61,852 nt of DNA from Massilia glaciei (GTDB taxonomy: Bacteria; Pseudomonadota; Gammaproteobacteria; Burkholderiales; Burkholderiaceae_D). The position numbers and the translations under genes are program-made. The stretch is from NCBI RefSeq assembly GCF_003011895.2, contig NZ_PXWF02000274.1, positions 1-61,852 on the forward strand, in the 5' to 3' direction. The first letter of the stretch is position 1. Every line of letters starts with the position of its first letter. Of the stretch, positions 7,738 through 15,592 are shown piece by piece. The notes below the pieces were generated by a model. The model was not told the DNA's origin. It searched no databases and worked only from the letters and a program-made list of their open reading frames with translations.

Positions 7738-9108
7738 CTAGGCCTCGCAGCGCAATGGCGTCGGCGCCCGCTCCGAATGCCGCGCGCAGCCCGCCGCGAG
7801 CGCCCGGCGCACCGGCCCCAGGCGTTCGGCGAGCAGCGCGCTATCGTGCGGGGCTGGAACGGTGCGCGCGCAAAGCTCGGCGATATAGTCGAGCTGCGCC
7901 AGCAGGTCGTGGTGCCGGCGCCCGTCCACGGCCAGGGAGCCGAGCGTCTCGATGGTGGCGATCATGCGCAGGATGACGGCGACATTGCCGCCGGCACTGC
8001 GCCGTATCTGGTCGAAGGCCTCGGCCAGCATGCCGGCGAAATCGGGCGAGACGGCCACGATTTTCAGTGCGCCCCCCGCGTGCCGGTAGGGCGAAGGGAT
8101 CGCGCGGCGCGCCATCGAGGCGATGACCGCGCCAAGGTAGTCGAGGCACATGGCCGCCGTCGTCGAATCGTTGACCCCCGGCGACAGTGCCTTGAGCGCG
8201 ACGTCGACGAGCTGGCGGACCCCGAATGCGGGATCCTGCTCGACGGTCCGGTAGGCGCTCACGGAAATCGTCTTGTGCAGCGCGCAGGCGCCGTCCCAGC
8301 CGGCCGCCGCCGCGCCGGAGATGGAGAATACGGGGGTGCCTTCAAGCACGAATTGCCCGACTGCGCGCTCCACCCTGACCATCAACCGCGATTCGCAGGC
8401 GATGCGCAGCAGCGCCTCGTGGTCGATGCTTTGCATATAGCCGCTCCTGGGCGCCAGCACCGGGATCCAGCACGCGCGCGCGACCGTCGCGGCGGCGGCC
8501 GCCGCCGCGGCCGACTCGCCCGTCAGGGCGTTGTCGTCCGGCACGGGGTAGATCGATTCGATGGCGGCGATGGTCTCTGCGGCGATATGGGCCAGGATGG
8601 TCGATGCCTGGATCGACAGCGCGATATGGTGGATGAAAACGATGAGCACGGCCACGCCGACGACGGCGAGCACCATCGCGACCGACACTGCAAGCACCGG
8701 GACGAACACGGTATCGTCCTGCCCGTGGACGCCGCGCAGGACGATGATGCAGTAGACGAAGATGCCGGCGAAAATGCCGATCGACGCCTGCGTGACGCGG
8801 CTGCGCATGAAGGTGCGCAGCACGCGCGAGCTGTACTGGCTCGAGGCGAGCGCCAGCGCGACGAGCGTCATCGAAAACACAATGCCGACGACCGAGATCA
8901 TGGAGCCGGCGATGGTCGAGAGCATCGCGCGCGCGCCAGCGCCGCTGGCGCCGAACAGGCGGGGATAATTCTTCATCCATTCTTCGAGCGCGTTCTCGTC
9001 GAGGTGCGTGAGCGCGAACGCGAGGACGATCGCCAGCGTCAGGATCAGGTATGGCAAGAACCAAAAACTGGCGCGCATTTCATTCCAAATATGCCTCATA
9101 CGGTACAT
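7738..9108 (-). CDS. DUF2254 domain-containing membrane protein
   Basis: This is a 456-residue inner-membrane protein. The first 170 residues contain four hydrophobic helices (FLPYLILTLAIVLAFAL, STIAGSMISVVGIVFSMTLV, IFAGIFVYCIIVL, VLAVSVAMVLAVVGVAVLIV). The rest is a soluble region with the family landmarks PRSGYMQSID, GVRQLVDVALKALSPGVNDSTTA and CLDYLGAV. DUF2254 has no established function, though the family is common in proteobacteria. The start ATG (9108) follows AAGGAA. It is followed by the truncated mscS end, so whatever removed the mscS tail stopped just short of this gene's 3' end. It is probably co-oriented with the ion-channel gene (9193-10029) but separated from it by about 85 bp. 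Confidence 0.9.
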   Translation of the reverse strand: MYRMRHIWNEMRASFWFLPYLILTLAIVLAFALTHLDENALEEWMKNYPRLFGASGAGARAMLSTIAGSMISVVGIVFSMTLVALALASSQYSSRVLRTFMRSRVTQASIGIFAGIFVYCIIVLRGVHGQDDTVFVPVLAVSVAMVLAVVGVAVLIVFIHHIALSIQASTILAHIAAETIAAIESIYPVPDDNALTGESAAAAAAAATVARACWIPVLAPRSGYMQSIDHEALLRIACESRLMVRVERAVGQFVLEGTPVFSISGAAAAGWDGACALHKTISVSAYRTVEQDPAFGVRQLVDVALKALSPGVNDSTTAAMCLDYLGAVIASMARRAIPSPYRHAGGALKIVAVSPDFAGMLAEAFDQIRRSAGGNVAVILRMIATIETLGSLAVDGRRHHDLLAQLDYIAELCARTVPAPHDSALLAERLGPVRRALAAGCARHSERAPTPLRCEA

Positions 9109-9192
9109 GCCGTTCCTTTATGTGTGCGGATCAACTGAAATAGAACTGAAATAACGCCGGAATGCCGCGCGGCGGCGTCCGCCGCGGCCGCA

Positions 9193-10029
9193 TCATGGCG
9201 CGACGCGCTCCCTCACATGGGCCAGCTCCAGGCGCAGTTGCGCGACCTCCGTCCTCAGCTCGCGCAAAGCCTGGGCCGTCGCGCCGTCGACGCCTTGCTC
9301 ATGGTCGCGGCCGATAAAATACGTGGCGATCGTACCGGTCACATACCCGAACACGGCAAACGCGTAGATCGCCAGGAACATGCACAGCAGGCGCCCCTCG
9401 CCGGTGCGCGGCCAGTACTCGCTGCCCATGGTCGTCATCATCATCCCGGTCCACCAGAGCGCCGACCAAAAATCGTCGATCCCGTTGGCGGCGCCCGTAC
9501 GGCCCTCGAAGTGGAGCATGCCTGCCGCGCCCGCCAGGGTTACGACCACGGTGAGCGACAGTACATAGCCGAAGCCGCGCCGCTGCATGGTGTCGCCGAG
9601 CGCGCGCATGCCGCGGTTGATCGAGGCCAGGATCCGCACCAGCGGCAAGCCGCGCAGGCGGGCCAAGCCGCGCAGCGCGCGGGCGAAACGCAGCACGCGC
9701 AATGCGGGAAGCAACAGCGCGATGGCCGTGAGCCAGTTCCTTTTTATATACACGAGCTTGCGCGGCGCCAGTGTCAGCCGCATCGCGAAGTCGGCGATGA
9801 ACAGCGCCCAGATCAGGGTGGTGATGTTCTGGCCCGTCGCGTCCAAGCCGCGTGCCAGGTCCACGACCATCAGGCAAAGCCAGACGAGGCCCAGCAAGGC
9901 CATCGGCGTTTCGAGGAAATCGTTAATCTTGCGCAGGAGTTGGAGGCGATTGCGGTTGAGCGCGAAAGTGGTGCCGCGCGCCTCGCGCTCCTTGTTGGCG
10001 GTCTGATCGTCCTCCCGGGCATTTCCCAT
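9193..10029 (-). CDS. Voltage-sensor type ion channel/ion transporter with atypical selectivity filter
   Basis: This is a 278-residue inner-membrane protein. The order is a basic cytosolic start, S1-S3 helices, an Arg-rich S4 (LLPALRVLRFARALRGLARLR), S5, a pore loop and S6 (LLCMFLAIYAFAVFGYVTGTI), then a C-terminal coiled coil (ALRELRTEVAQLRLELAHVR). The pore loop reads MMMTTMGSEYWPRTGEGR, so the filter is TMGSEY where K+ channels have TVGYG. I recall related proteobacterial proteins with TMGSDYWP, so this is a subfamily trait rather than damage, but ion selectivity cannot be assumed. Start ATG 10029 is preceded by AAGGTGA; the 31 upstream in-frame codons are not protein-like. From 10030 to 10283 I see no gene. 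Confidence 0.85.
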   Translation of the reverse strand: MGNAREDDQTANKEREARGTTFALNRNRLQLLRKINDFLETPMALLGLVWLCLMVVDLARGLDATGQNITTLIWALFIADFAMRLTLAPRKLVYIKRNWLTAIALLLPALRVLRFARALRGLARLRGLPLVRILASINRGMRALGDTMQRRGFGYVLSLTVVVTLAGAAGMLHFEGRTGAANGIDDFWSALWWTGMMMTTMGSEYWPRTGEGRLLCMFLAIYAFAVFGYVTGTIATYFIGRDHEQGVDGATAQALRELRTEVAQLRLELAHVRERVAP

Positions 10030-10283
10030 TGCGTCACCTTGTTGACTTGACCTATGGCCAGTATAGGACGGTTGGGAAATTGCCGGCGCGCGCAGCGGGC
10101 CTGAAAAACACCCAGGAAACACCCAGGCATCGGCCCGCGAAGACGGGGAGCGGGTGGCCGGCGAGGCTACCTTCGCTTGGCGCCTCGAAGAAATAGCGCA
10201 AGACCCACTTTGGCGGGCCGGGCCGCAATGCGAGCGCGGCGGCGTCGAGCCAGCGGCAGGCCCGACAGGATTCCCGGCCGGGA

Positions 10284-10838
10284 TTACTTGGTGCAGGTCA
10301 GGCGCACGGAGGCGAATTCGTCGAAAAAACCCATTTTCTTGCTAATGTCCGGAACTTTTTGCCCCGGCTTGAACTGTCCGACCAGATCTTCGAACCGCTC
10401 GTTGTCGTAGACGGTCAAGGTGGCCTTGGGACCCATTTCGACGCTATCGACCCTGTCGTCCCAGTTCAGGCCGAACGGGCCGCTCATGTCGGCGAGCGAC
10501 AGCGGCCCGGTCAGGACCAGTGTGTCGCCCGCGTAGTTGTTGGCCGAATGGATCCGTGCCCAGCAGCCGGAGCGCATCGAATTGTCTTTGGCGGCGACGT
10601 CGATTGGCACGAGCATGAATACCGCTGTCGGCACTGTGGCCCGGCCCGCGGCCGCCCCCGTTTGCCCGGCGGCGGCGCTGCCGCCCATGGAGGTTGCGCC
10701 CGGCTGCCGGGTGGTGTCGGCCGGCTGCCTCGTGGTATCGCTTGCCTGCCCCGCCCCCATGCCATCGGCCACGCCGAAGGCGGGGACGGCTGCCAGCATG
10801 GCCAGCAGTGTGAGTCGAGAAATGTGTTTAGTATGCAT
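10284..10838 (-). CDS. Secreted hypothetical protein, possible degenerate beta/gamma-crystallin fold
   Basis: This is a 184-residue protein with a clear signal peptide (MHTKHISRLTLLAMLAAVPAFG-VADG). The linker is low-complexity, containing DTTRQP twice and AAAGQTGAAAGRA. A C-terminal domain from about residue 70 ends in a Cys (SVRLTCTK). The last part, TLTVYDNERFEDLVG…MGFFDEFASVRLTC, resembles the strand pattern of beta/gamma-crystallin motifs (tyrosine corner, then D-x-x-S), but the calcium-site residues are imperfect, so this is only a suggestion. The ATG at 10838 is chosen for the signal peptide. A 174-bp inverted-repeat element lies about 50 bp upstream and may influence its promoter. Confidence 0.7.
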   Translation of the reverse strand: MHTKHISRLTLLAMLAAVPAFGVADGMGAGQASDTTRQPADTTRQPGATSMGGSAAAGQTGAAAGRATVPTAVFMLVPIDVAAKDNSMRSGCWARIHSANNYAGDTLVLTGPLSLADMSGPFGLNWDDRVDSVEMGPKATLTVYDNERFEDLVGQFKPGQKVPDISKKMGFFDEFASVRLTCTK

Positions 10839-10890
10839 GATGCCCTCCGATTTGAATGCGGCGTCCGGCATCCAGAATGGATACCAATAG

Positions 10891-11064
10891 CACCTAGCAG
10901 CCTGTCGGACGTAATGGAAATCGGCTGCAAATCCGCCTGAGCGGTCCATATTCCGCCGCTTTTTTGGTCAATAGAATAACTATTGACCTTCAAAATCGTC
11001 GAAATCTGTCCTCGCTCAGCCGAATTTTCGCTTCGATTCTTTAAGTCCGACAGGCTGCTAGGTG
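10891..11064. mobile_element. MITE-like element with 20-bp perfect terminal inverted repeats
   Basis: CACCTAGCAGCCTGTCGGAC at 10891-10910 is exactly reverse-complemented at 11045-11064. Each end carries CTAG, which could be part of the repeat or a 4-bp target duplication. The 134-bp interior has no coding sequence but contains a second perfect hairpin, GGTCAATAG…CTATTGACC (10966-10974 / 10980-10988). A short, non-coding element with long terminal repeats is what a MITE or an internally deleted insertion sequence looks like. The end sequence reminds me of some transposon families, but I cannot name one safely. The rest of the 10839-11185 gap (347 bp) holds nothing else that I recognise. Confidence 0.75.
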
Positions 11065-11185
11065 TTTGGAGGACCATTGAGCCCGTTCAGTTCCAATACG
11101 AGCTGGACAGGGAGGGTACCGTTGCAAGAACCGATGCCGGGCCGCCCTGTCGGGGACAGGGTTTTCGCCATCCCGTTTTAGTGCG

Positions 11186-11887
11186 TCAAGCCGACGGAAT
11201 CGTCAAACCGCGCGCCACGGCCGGGCGCGCCACGAACGCTTCGAGCGCACGCAACACGTTCGGGAAATCGCTGATGCCGACCAGATCGCCGGCCGCATAA
11301 AAATGGATCAGGTTATTAATCCAAGGAAAGATGGCGATGTCGGCGATCGTGTAGCTACCGCCCATGATCCAGGCGCGGCCCTTGAGCCGGTCGTTGAGCA
11401 CCGCCAGCAGGCGCCGCGATTCGGCCGCGTAGCGCTCGCGCGGCCGCTTGTCCTCGTACTCCTTGCCCGCGAACTTGTGGAAGAACCCGAGCTGGCCGAA
11501 CATCGGGCCGATGCCGCCCATCTGGAACATCACCCACTGGATGGTCTCGTAGCGGGCCGCCGCCTCCTTGGGCAGAAAGAGTCCCGTTTTTTCGGCCAGG
11601 TAGAGCAGGATCGCGCCGGACTCGAACAAGGCGAGCGGCTGACCATCGGGCCCGTTCGGATCGATGATGGCGGGAATTTTGTTGTTCGGATTGAGGGACA
11701 GGAACTCCGGTGAGAGCTGGTCGTTGGTCTCGAAGCTGAGCAGGTGCGGTTCGTACGCCACCCCGGTTTCTTCGAGCATGATCGATACCTTGACGCCGTT
11801 CGGGGTCGGCAAGGAATAGAGCTGGAGCCGCTCGGTATGCCGGGCGGGCCACTTTTTGGTGATCGGGAAGCAATTGAGGTCGGTCAT
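11186..11887 (-). CDS. Glutathione S-transferase family protein (YfcG/YghU-like)
   Basis: This is a 233-residue cytosolic protein. The thioredoxin-like N-terminal domain reads LYSLPTPNGVKVSIMLEE, with NPNNKIPAIIDP and then LFESGAILLYLAE, the glutathione-binding cis-Pro and ES pair. The all-helical C-terminal domain includes YTIADIAIFPWI (the N-capping box of the GST fold). The TPNGxKV signature and GGIGPMFGQLGFFHKFAG are typical of the YfcG/YghU (Nu) class, which act as glutathione-dependent disulfide-bond reductases rather than xenobiotic conjugators. This assignment is by remembered family pattern. No operon partner is visible. Confidence 0.9.
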   Translation of the reverse strand: MTDLNCFPITKKWPARHTERLQLYSLPTPNGVKVSIMLEETGVAYEPHLLSFETNDQLSPEFLSLNPNNKIPAIIDPNGPDGQPLALFESGAILLYLAEKTGLFLPKEAAARYETIQWVMFQMGGIGPMFGQLGFFHKFAGKEYEDKRPRERYAAESRRLLAVLNDRLKGRAWIMGGSYTIADIAIFPWINNLIHFYAAGDLVGISDFPNVLRALEAFVARPAVARGLTIPSA

Positions 11888-12020
11888 GGGGGGCTCGCAG
11901 CGGTGAATGAGGCCCCGAGTCTAGCAAAGTATCCGTATGGCCGCTTTTCCAAGCCGCGATCTTGCAACCTTACTATTTTGCAACATTCTTGATGCCCGCA
12001 TCGCCCGATTGACCGCCGGA

Positions 12021-12245
12021 TCAGTGCAAGGAGGTGATCGCGTAGCCTTTTTCGGCGATTTGCTCGCCCAGATGCTCGATCTCGAAATCGGGCAGTTGAT
12101 CGGCTTCATCGGCGATCTCAAAAGCCCTCGCCTCGATTTGCCATTCCGTGTTGGTGGCCTCTTCTGGAATGTTTCGGTCCTGCGGAACCGCCAGGTAGGA
12201 GAACTTGCCGTCGCCGTCGGCTCGCCGGTAAATATCAAAACGCAT
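12021..12245 (-). CDS. Small conserved protein, DUF6139-like
   Basis: This is a 74-residue acidic protein beginning MRFDIYRRADGDGKFSYLAVP and ending EKGYAITSLH, with no membrane segment or signal. The ATG at 12245 has AGGAGA at ideal spacing, and an upstream in-frame ATG at 12299 lacks one. I believe this is the DUF6139 family seen in Oxalobacteraceae, but I hold that only from memory. Function unknown. Transcription is monocistronic as far as can be seen. Confidence 0.72.
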   Translation of the reverse strand: MRFDIYRRADGDGKFSYLAVPQDRNIPEEATNTEWQIEARAFEIADEADQLPDFEIEHLGEQIAEKGYAITSLH

Positions 12246-12368
12246 GATTTCTCCTGTATAAAATGCAAATTTGGCGTGTGCAACACCCGCCTCCACCAAT
12301 GTAGTCCTCGGTATCGTTTCGGTCTGTTAGGTAGTTAACGTAAGGGCGCATGGCCCGGCCCTGCGCGT

Positions 12369-12569
12369 TCACCGCCCCGGATTACCGCCAAGGATACGTG
12401 CCGGCAACATCACAAGCGCGCGCAGGAGTTCGAACACGGCTTCGACGCCGATGCCGAGCAAACGGAAAGGCAGGCACAGCAGCCAAACCAGGGGATAGAG
12501 AACAAGCGCGAGCAGTGCCAGCGGCCAGCACAGGATGAATACAAGCAGCCACAGCATAAAACCCAGCAT
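12369..12569 (-). CDS. Small hydrophobic membrane protein (66 aa)
   Basis: The frame is almost entirely hydrophobic up to residue 35 (LGFMLWLLVFILCWPLALLALVLYPLVWLLCLPF), enough for one or two membrane helices. A second amphipathic helix (GVEAVFELLRALVMLPARIL) follows, then a short tail. AAGGAG lies six bases before the ATG at 12569, a strong sign of real translation; an in-frame GTG directly upstream is too close to that site. The protein is unrecognised. Its shape suits a small inner-membrane regulatory subunit, but no partner is evident. Confidence 0.65.
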   Translation of the reverse strand: MLGFMLWLLVFILCWPLALLALVLYPLVWLLCLPFRLLGIGVEAVFELLRALVMLPARILGGNPGR

Positions 12570-12731
12570 CACACACTCCTTGGAAACGACGTTTTGGATG
12601 TGTGTACTTTAGCGGGCGGCGGGAGGCGTAGCAATCGGCACGCGATCAACGGTGCCGTGCGCCGATGAACCGGCAGTTTGGGATGATGAACGGGCGTTTG
12701 CGCCGATGAACACTGCGTCGCGATGGCGTGT

Positions 12732-12980
12732 TTATTGTCCGACGCAAATGATCTTGGTCTGGTATTCGTGCGCGCCGGCCTTCTTGGAGCCGGCCCAATC
12801 GATCACTTCCTGGGCTTGCGCAACCGTCATGATGGTCGCTTTATCCTTGTTCTTGATGAAGGAGACGCCTTCGAATTTGCCTTCTTTGCTACGCATCACT
12901 TTGGCGAAGACGGGCGGTTTGCTGCCGTCGTCGCTGATTTTGTTTTGCTGGACGAGGTAGCGCTGGTCGATGTTTTCCAT
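12732..12980 (-). CDS. Small conserved hypothetical protein (82 aa)
   Basis: This is a soluble, lysine-rich protein starting MENIDQRYLVQQNKISDDG. It has no signal or membrane segment, ends HEYQTKIICVGQ, and contains the mixed alpha/beta stretch KATIMTVAQAQEVIDWAGSKKAG. The start at 12980 is favoured over the more upstream ATG because the preceding codons (MIQFILYTP) look non-coding. The ribosome-binding site is weak. I do not recognise a characterised family. It stands alone between the 66-residue membrane protein and the PRMT-like gene. Confidence 0.65.
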   Translation of the reverse strand: MENIDQRYLVQQNKISDDGSKPPVFAKVMRSKEGKFEGVSFIKNKDKATIMTVAQAQEVIDWAGSKKAGAHEYQTKIICVGQ

Positions 12981-13047
12981 GGGGGTATATAGAATGAATT
13001 GGATCAATGCGCCATTTTAAAGCCTGCGCGCGCTCGGCGTCGGAAAT

Positions 13048-13968
13048 TCAGGTGTAACTGGCAACGTCTCCGGCGGGCCGCGGCGCCCCCGGCACCACCT
13101 CGGCCCGCAACGCCGTTTGTAGCGCAGCGATCGACGCGCCGGCGCGGTACGCGAACGCCAATTGCAATGTCTGGCCGGCGCGCACCTGCACCGGGTTTTC
13201 CAGCGGCACCGTCATGTAGTCGTTGAGCCAGTCGATGGTGCTCGAACGCGCCTGCACGACCGCCAGAATGTTTTTGCCGATGAAGCGAAGCGCGTTGACG
13301 ACCCCGTCCTTGTCGACCACCATGCTGCCCTCCCAGGCGATGCGCAACTCGTTGGCCTGGCTGAAGTCGACGATGCTGTAGACCACCGGCCCGGCCAGTT
13401 CGAGCGTGCCGGGATGCGCCACGCCGGTTTGCTGGAACTGCACGATGGGCGCGTAGAAACCTTCGAAATGGTACTCCTGTTGCACGGGCTGGACGGCCAT
13501 GATGACGGCCTCCGGCAGGAACACCGGCAGGCTGCCGCCGAAGTGCGCCAGGTAGCGCCGCTTAAACGATTCGATCAGCTCAAGCTGCTTTTCGCGCAGC
13601 AGGCCGACGTGGAGCATCTCGCAAATGACCAGATCCACCGGCTCGGGCGGCAGGTATTCGAAGGCGTCGGCGTGGATCACCTGCACGCGTTGGCCATCCG
13701 GGTTCAGCGCCAGCGATTTGCGCGAGGCGGCGACCAGGTCGGGGTTGAATTCCACACAGTAGACCCTGGCGGCCTTGGCCGCGGCGAACCACGACAGCAC
13801 GCCGGTGCCGCCACCGAGTTCGAGCACCACGGCGCCGGGTCGCACCGCGTAATCGATCGCCGCCTTGAAACCGCGCATGCGCTGCTGGTCCATCAACATG
13901 TTGTGGTGGTAGTGGGCGGGGATGAATTGCCCCAGATAGCAGCTTTCGATCTCCTGTTCCTCGAGCAT
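13048..13968 (-). CDS. PRMT-like SAM-dependent methyltransferase
   Basis: This 306-residue protein follows the layout of eukaryotic protein arginine methyltransferases. The N-terminal helix reads NMLMDQQRMRGFKAAI (23-38), matching the PRMT ML-D-x-x-R-x-x-x-[YF] segment with R30. Motif I is VVLELGGGTGVLSWFAA, with the ribose-binding acid at E73 (VYCVE). The double-E loop CEMLHVGLLRE has E117 and E126, the same nine-residue spacing as PRMT1 E144/E153. The C-terminal beta-barrel-like part contains STIDWLNDYMTV, aligning IDW (245-247) with the PRMT THW loop, so the His is replaced by Asp. Arginine methylation is inference; the double-E loop and alignment are seen. It is not obviously in an operon. 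Confidence 0.82.
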   Translation of the reverse strand: MLEEQEIESCYLGQFIPAHYHHNMLMDQQRMRGFKAAIDYAVRPGAVVLELGGGTGVLSWFAAAKAARVYCVEFNPDLVAASRKSLALNPDGQRVQVIHADAFEYLPPEPVDLVICEMLHVGLLREKQLELIESFKRRYLAHFGGSLPVFLPEAVIMAVQPVQQEYHFEGFYAPIVQFQQTGVAHPGTLELAGPVVYSIVDFSQANELRIAWEGSMVVDKDGVVNALRFIGKNILAVVQARSSTIDWLNDYMTVPLENPVQVRAGQTLQLAFAYRAGASIAALQTALRAEVVPGAPRPAGDVASYT

Positions 13969-14136
13969 GGCCTTACCTTACCTTCCCTTCCCTTCGATTC
14001 GCGCCGCGCCCCCTGCCCTGCGCAAGCCGGGCGGTGCAGGCTTAGCCATTATGGACAGGACGGGCGCGCGGGGAAGCGGCGAGCTCGTGGCCGTTCACCC
14101 GCCAGTTCGCCGATTGCCCGCCGTTCCGCGATTTGT

Positions 14137-14934
14137 TCAAAAATCCAAGCCGCCTTGGCGCGCGATCTTGAACAAATCGAAGAAGTTGTCGGTCGTTTGC
14201 TGCGCGACCTGGCGCAGCGGCACGCCTTTGAGGTCGGCGAGGTACTCGGCGACATGGCACACGAAGCCCGGCTCGTTCACCTTGCCGCGGTGCGGAACCG
14301 GGGCCAGGTAGGGCGAATCGGTCTCGATCAGGATCCGCTCGAGCGGCACGGCGCGGGCGACGGCCTGCAGTTCCTTGGCGCTTTTAAACGTCACGATGCC
14401 CGAAAACGAGATGTAGAAACCCATCGCGATGGCCGCCTCGGCCACCTCGAGCGACTCGGTGAAGCAATGCATTACCCCGGCCACGCCGCCCTTGTCGGTG
14501 CCGGCGCCCTCCTCCCGCATGATGCGGATGGTGTCGGCGCTCGACGCGCGGGTGTGGATGATCAGGGGCTTGCGGGTTTGCCTCGAGGCCCGGATGTGCA
14601 CACGGAAACGCTCGCGTTGCCATTCGAGGTCGCCCTCGAGGCGGTAGTAGTCGAGCCCTGTTTCGCCGATCGCGACGATCTTCGGATGCGCGGACAGGGC
14701 CACGAGTTGTTCAACATCGGGCTCGGGCGTGTCTTCGTAGTCGGGGTGCACCCCGACCGAGGCGAAAATGTGCGGGTACTGTTCGGCCAGCGCGAGCACT
14801 TGCGGGAACTCGGGCAGATTGACCGAGACGCACAGCGCATGCGTGACCTTGTTCTCGGCCATTTTGGCCAGAATTTCGGGCATGCGCGCCGCCAGCTCGG
14901 GGAAATTGATGTGGCAATGGGAGTCGATATACAT
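14137..14934 (-). CDS. TatD family metal-dependent hydrolase/DNase
   Basis: This is a 265-residue TIM-barrel hydrolase. Metal ligands are visible in order: H6 and H8 (DSHCH), E91 (GETGLDYY), H127 (LIIHTR), H156 (GVMHCF) and the Asp of ETDSPYLAP. TatD proteins act as 3'-5' exonucleases in DNA repair, and the YcfH-like branch is the one normally found next to holB. It lies downstream of holB and the PilZ gene here, as in many betaproteobacteria, with a GNAT gene inserted between. The ATG at 14934 begins MYIDSHCHINFPEL, the standard opening. Confidence 0.92.
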   Translation of the reverse strand: MYIDSHCHINFPELAARMPEILAKMAENKVTHALCVSVNLPEFPQVLALAEQYPHIFASVGVHPDYEDTPEPDVEQLVALSAHPKIVAIGETGLDYYRLEGDLEWQRERFRVHIRASRQTRKPLIIHTRASSADTIRIMREEGAGTDKGGVAGVMHCFTESLEVAEAAIAMGFYISFSGIVTFKSAKELQAVARAVPLERILIETDSPYLAPVPHRGKVNEPGFVCHVAEYLADLKGVPLRQVAQQTTDNFFDLFKIARQGGLDF

Positions 14935-15003
14935 GCAGGCATTGTACGCGAGCAGGCAAAAACACGGTGGCGGGCGGGCCGCCCGGGGCCCGTCCGGGCC
15001 GCC

Positions 15004-15522
15004 TCAGCCGACGCGTTTGCCGAGGATGATCAGGTCGCGTTCGATGCCGTCGAGATTGGCCACGCGTGGCAGCTTGGCCCAGCTCTCAAAGCCGAACCTG
15101 GCGAACAGTCCCAGGCTAGGCGCATTGTGGCCAAAGATGAATCCCAACAAGGTGTGCACCGCGATTTCGGGCGCGAAGGCGATCGCCTGTTCCAGGCAAT
15201 AGCATCCGATGCCCTTGCCGCGCGACGCCTCGTCGATATAGATCGACAGTTCCGCCGTGCCCGAATAGGCGGGCCGCCCGTAGAAATTGGAATACGACAT
15301 CCAGCCGAGCACGGCCGGCGCGGCCGAATCGTCATCGGCCGCGTGGATCACCCATAGAGGCCGGCGTCCGGGCGTGTGCTCGTCGAACCACTGTTGGCGC
15401 GAGGCGGCCGACACCGGCTCGGTGTCGGCCGTCACTTCGCGCGAGGCGACCGTGGAGTTGTAGATGTGGACGATCCGGGCCAGGTCTTCCTGGCGGGCAT
15501 TGCGGTGGACGAAGGAAGGCAT
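15004..15522 (-). CDS. GNAT family N-acetyltransferase, phosphinothricin-acetyltransferase-like
   Basis: This is a 172-residue GNAT protein: RNARQEDLARIVHIYNSTV at the start, a central AELSIYIDEASRGKGIG with the acetyl-CoA pyrophosphate loop (R-G-K-G-I-G), then FGHNAPSLGLFARFGFESWA. The overall pattern, especially IYN and NAPS-LGLF-RFGF, is that of the PAT/YncA group, which acetylates amino-acid-like amines; actual substrates vary. It sits inside the holB-pilZ-tatD block, where homologous blocks often lack it, so it may be an insertion. Its ribosome-binding site is weak, and 70 bp separate it from the PilZ stop. Confidence 0.85.
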   Translation of the reverse strand: MPSFVHRNARQEDLARIVHIYNSTVASREVTADTEPVSAASRQQWFDEHTPGRRPLWVIHAADDDSAAPAVLGWMSYSNFYGRPAYSGTAELSIYIDEASRGKGIGCYCLEQAIAFAPEIAVHTLLGFIFGHNAPSLGLFARFGFESWAKLPRVANLDGIERDLIILGKRVG

Positions 15523-15592
15523 GGTGGCGCAAAAACCTGAACAAAAGAACGTGGACGAAAGCTTGCTGGGGGACGGGCAGCGTGTGGGTCGC

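Noticed and set aside
7291-9138. A 615-codon plus-strand open frame across the mscS remnant and DUF2254 gene
   Set aside because: Only its first part (7500-7641) matches MscS and is included as pseudogene. The rest is antisense to DUF2254, Arg/Gly/His-rich and has no family features, as high-GC shadows do.
10154-10345. A 63-codon plus-strand frame before the secreted protein gene's 3' end
   Set aside because: Gly/Ala/Pro/Arg-rich with no ribosome-binding site and partly antisense to the secreted gene.
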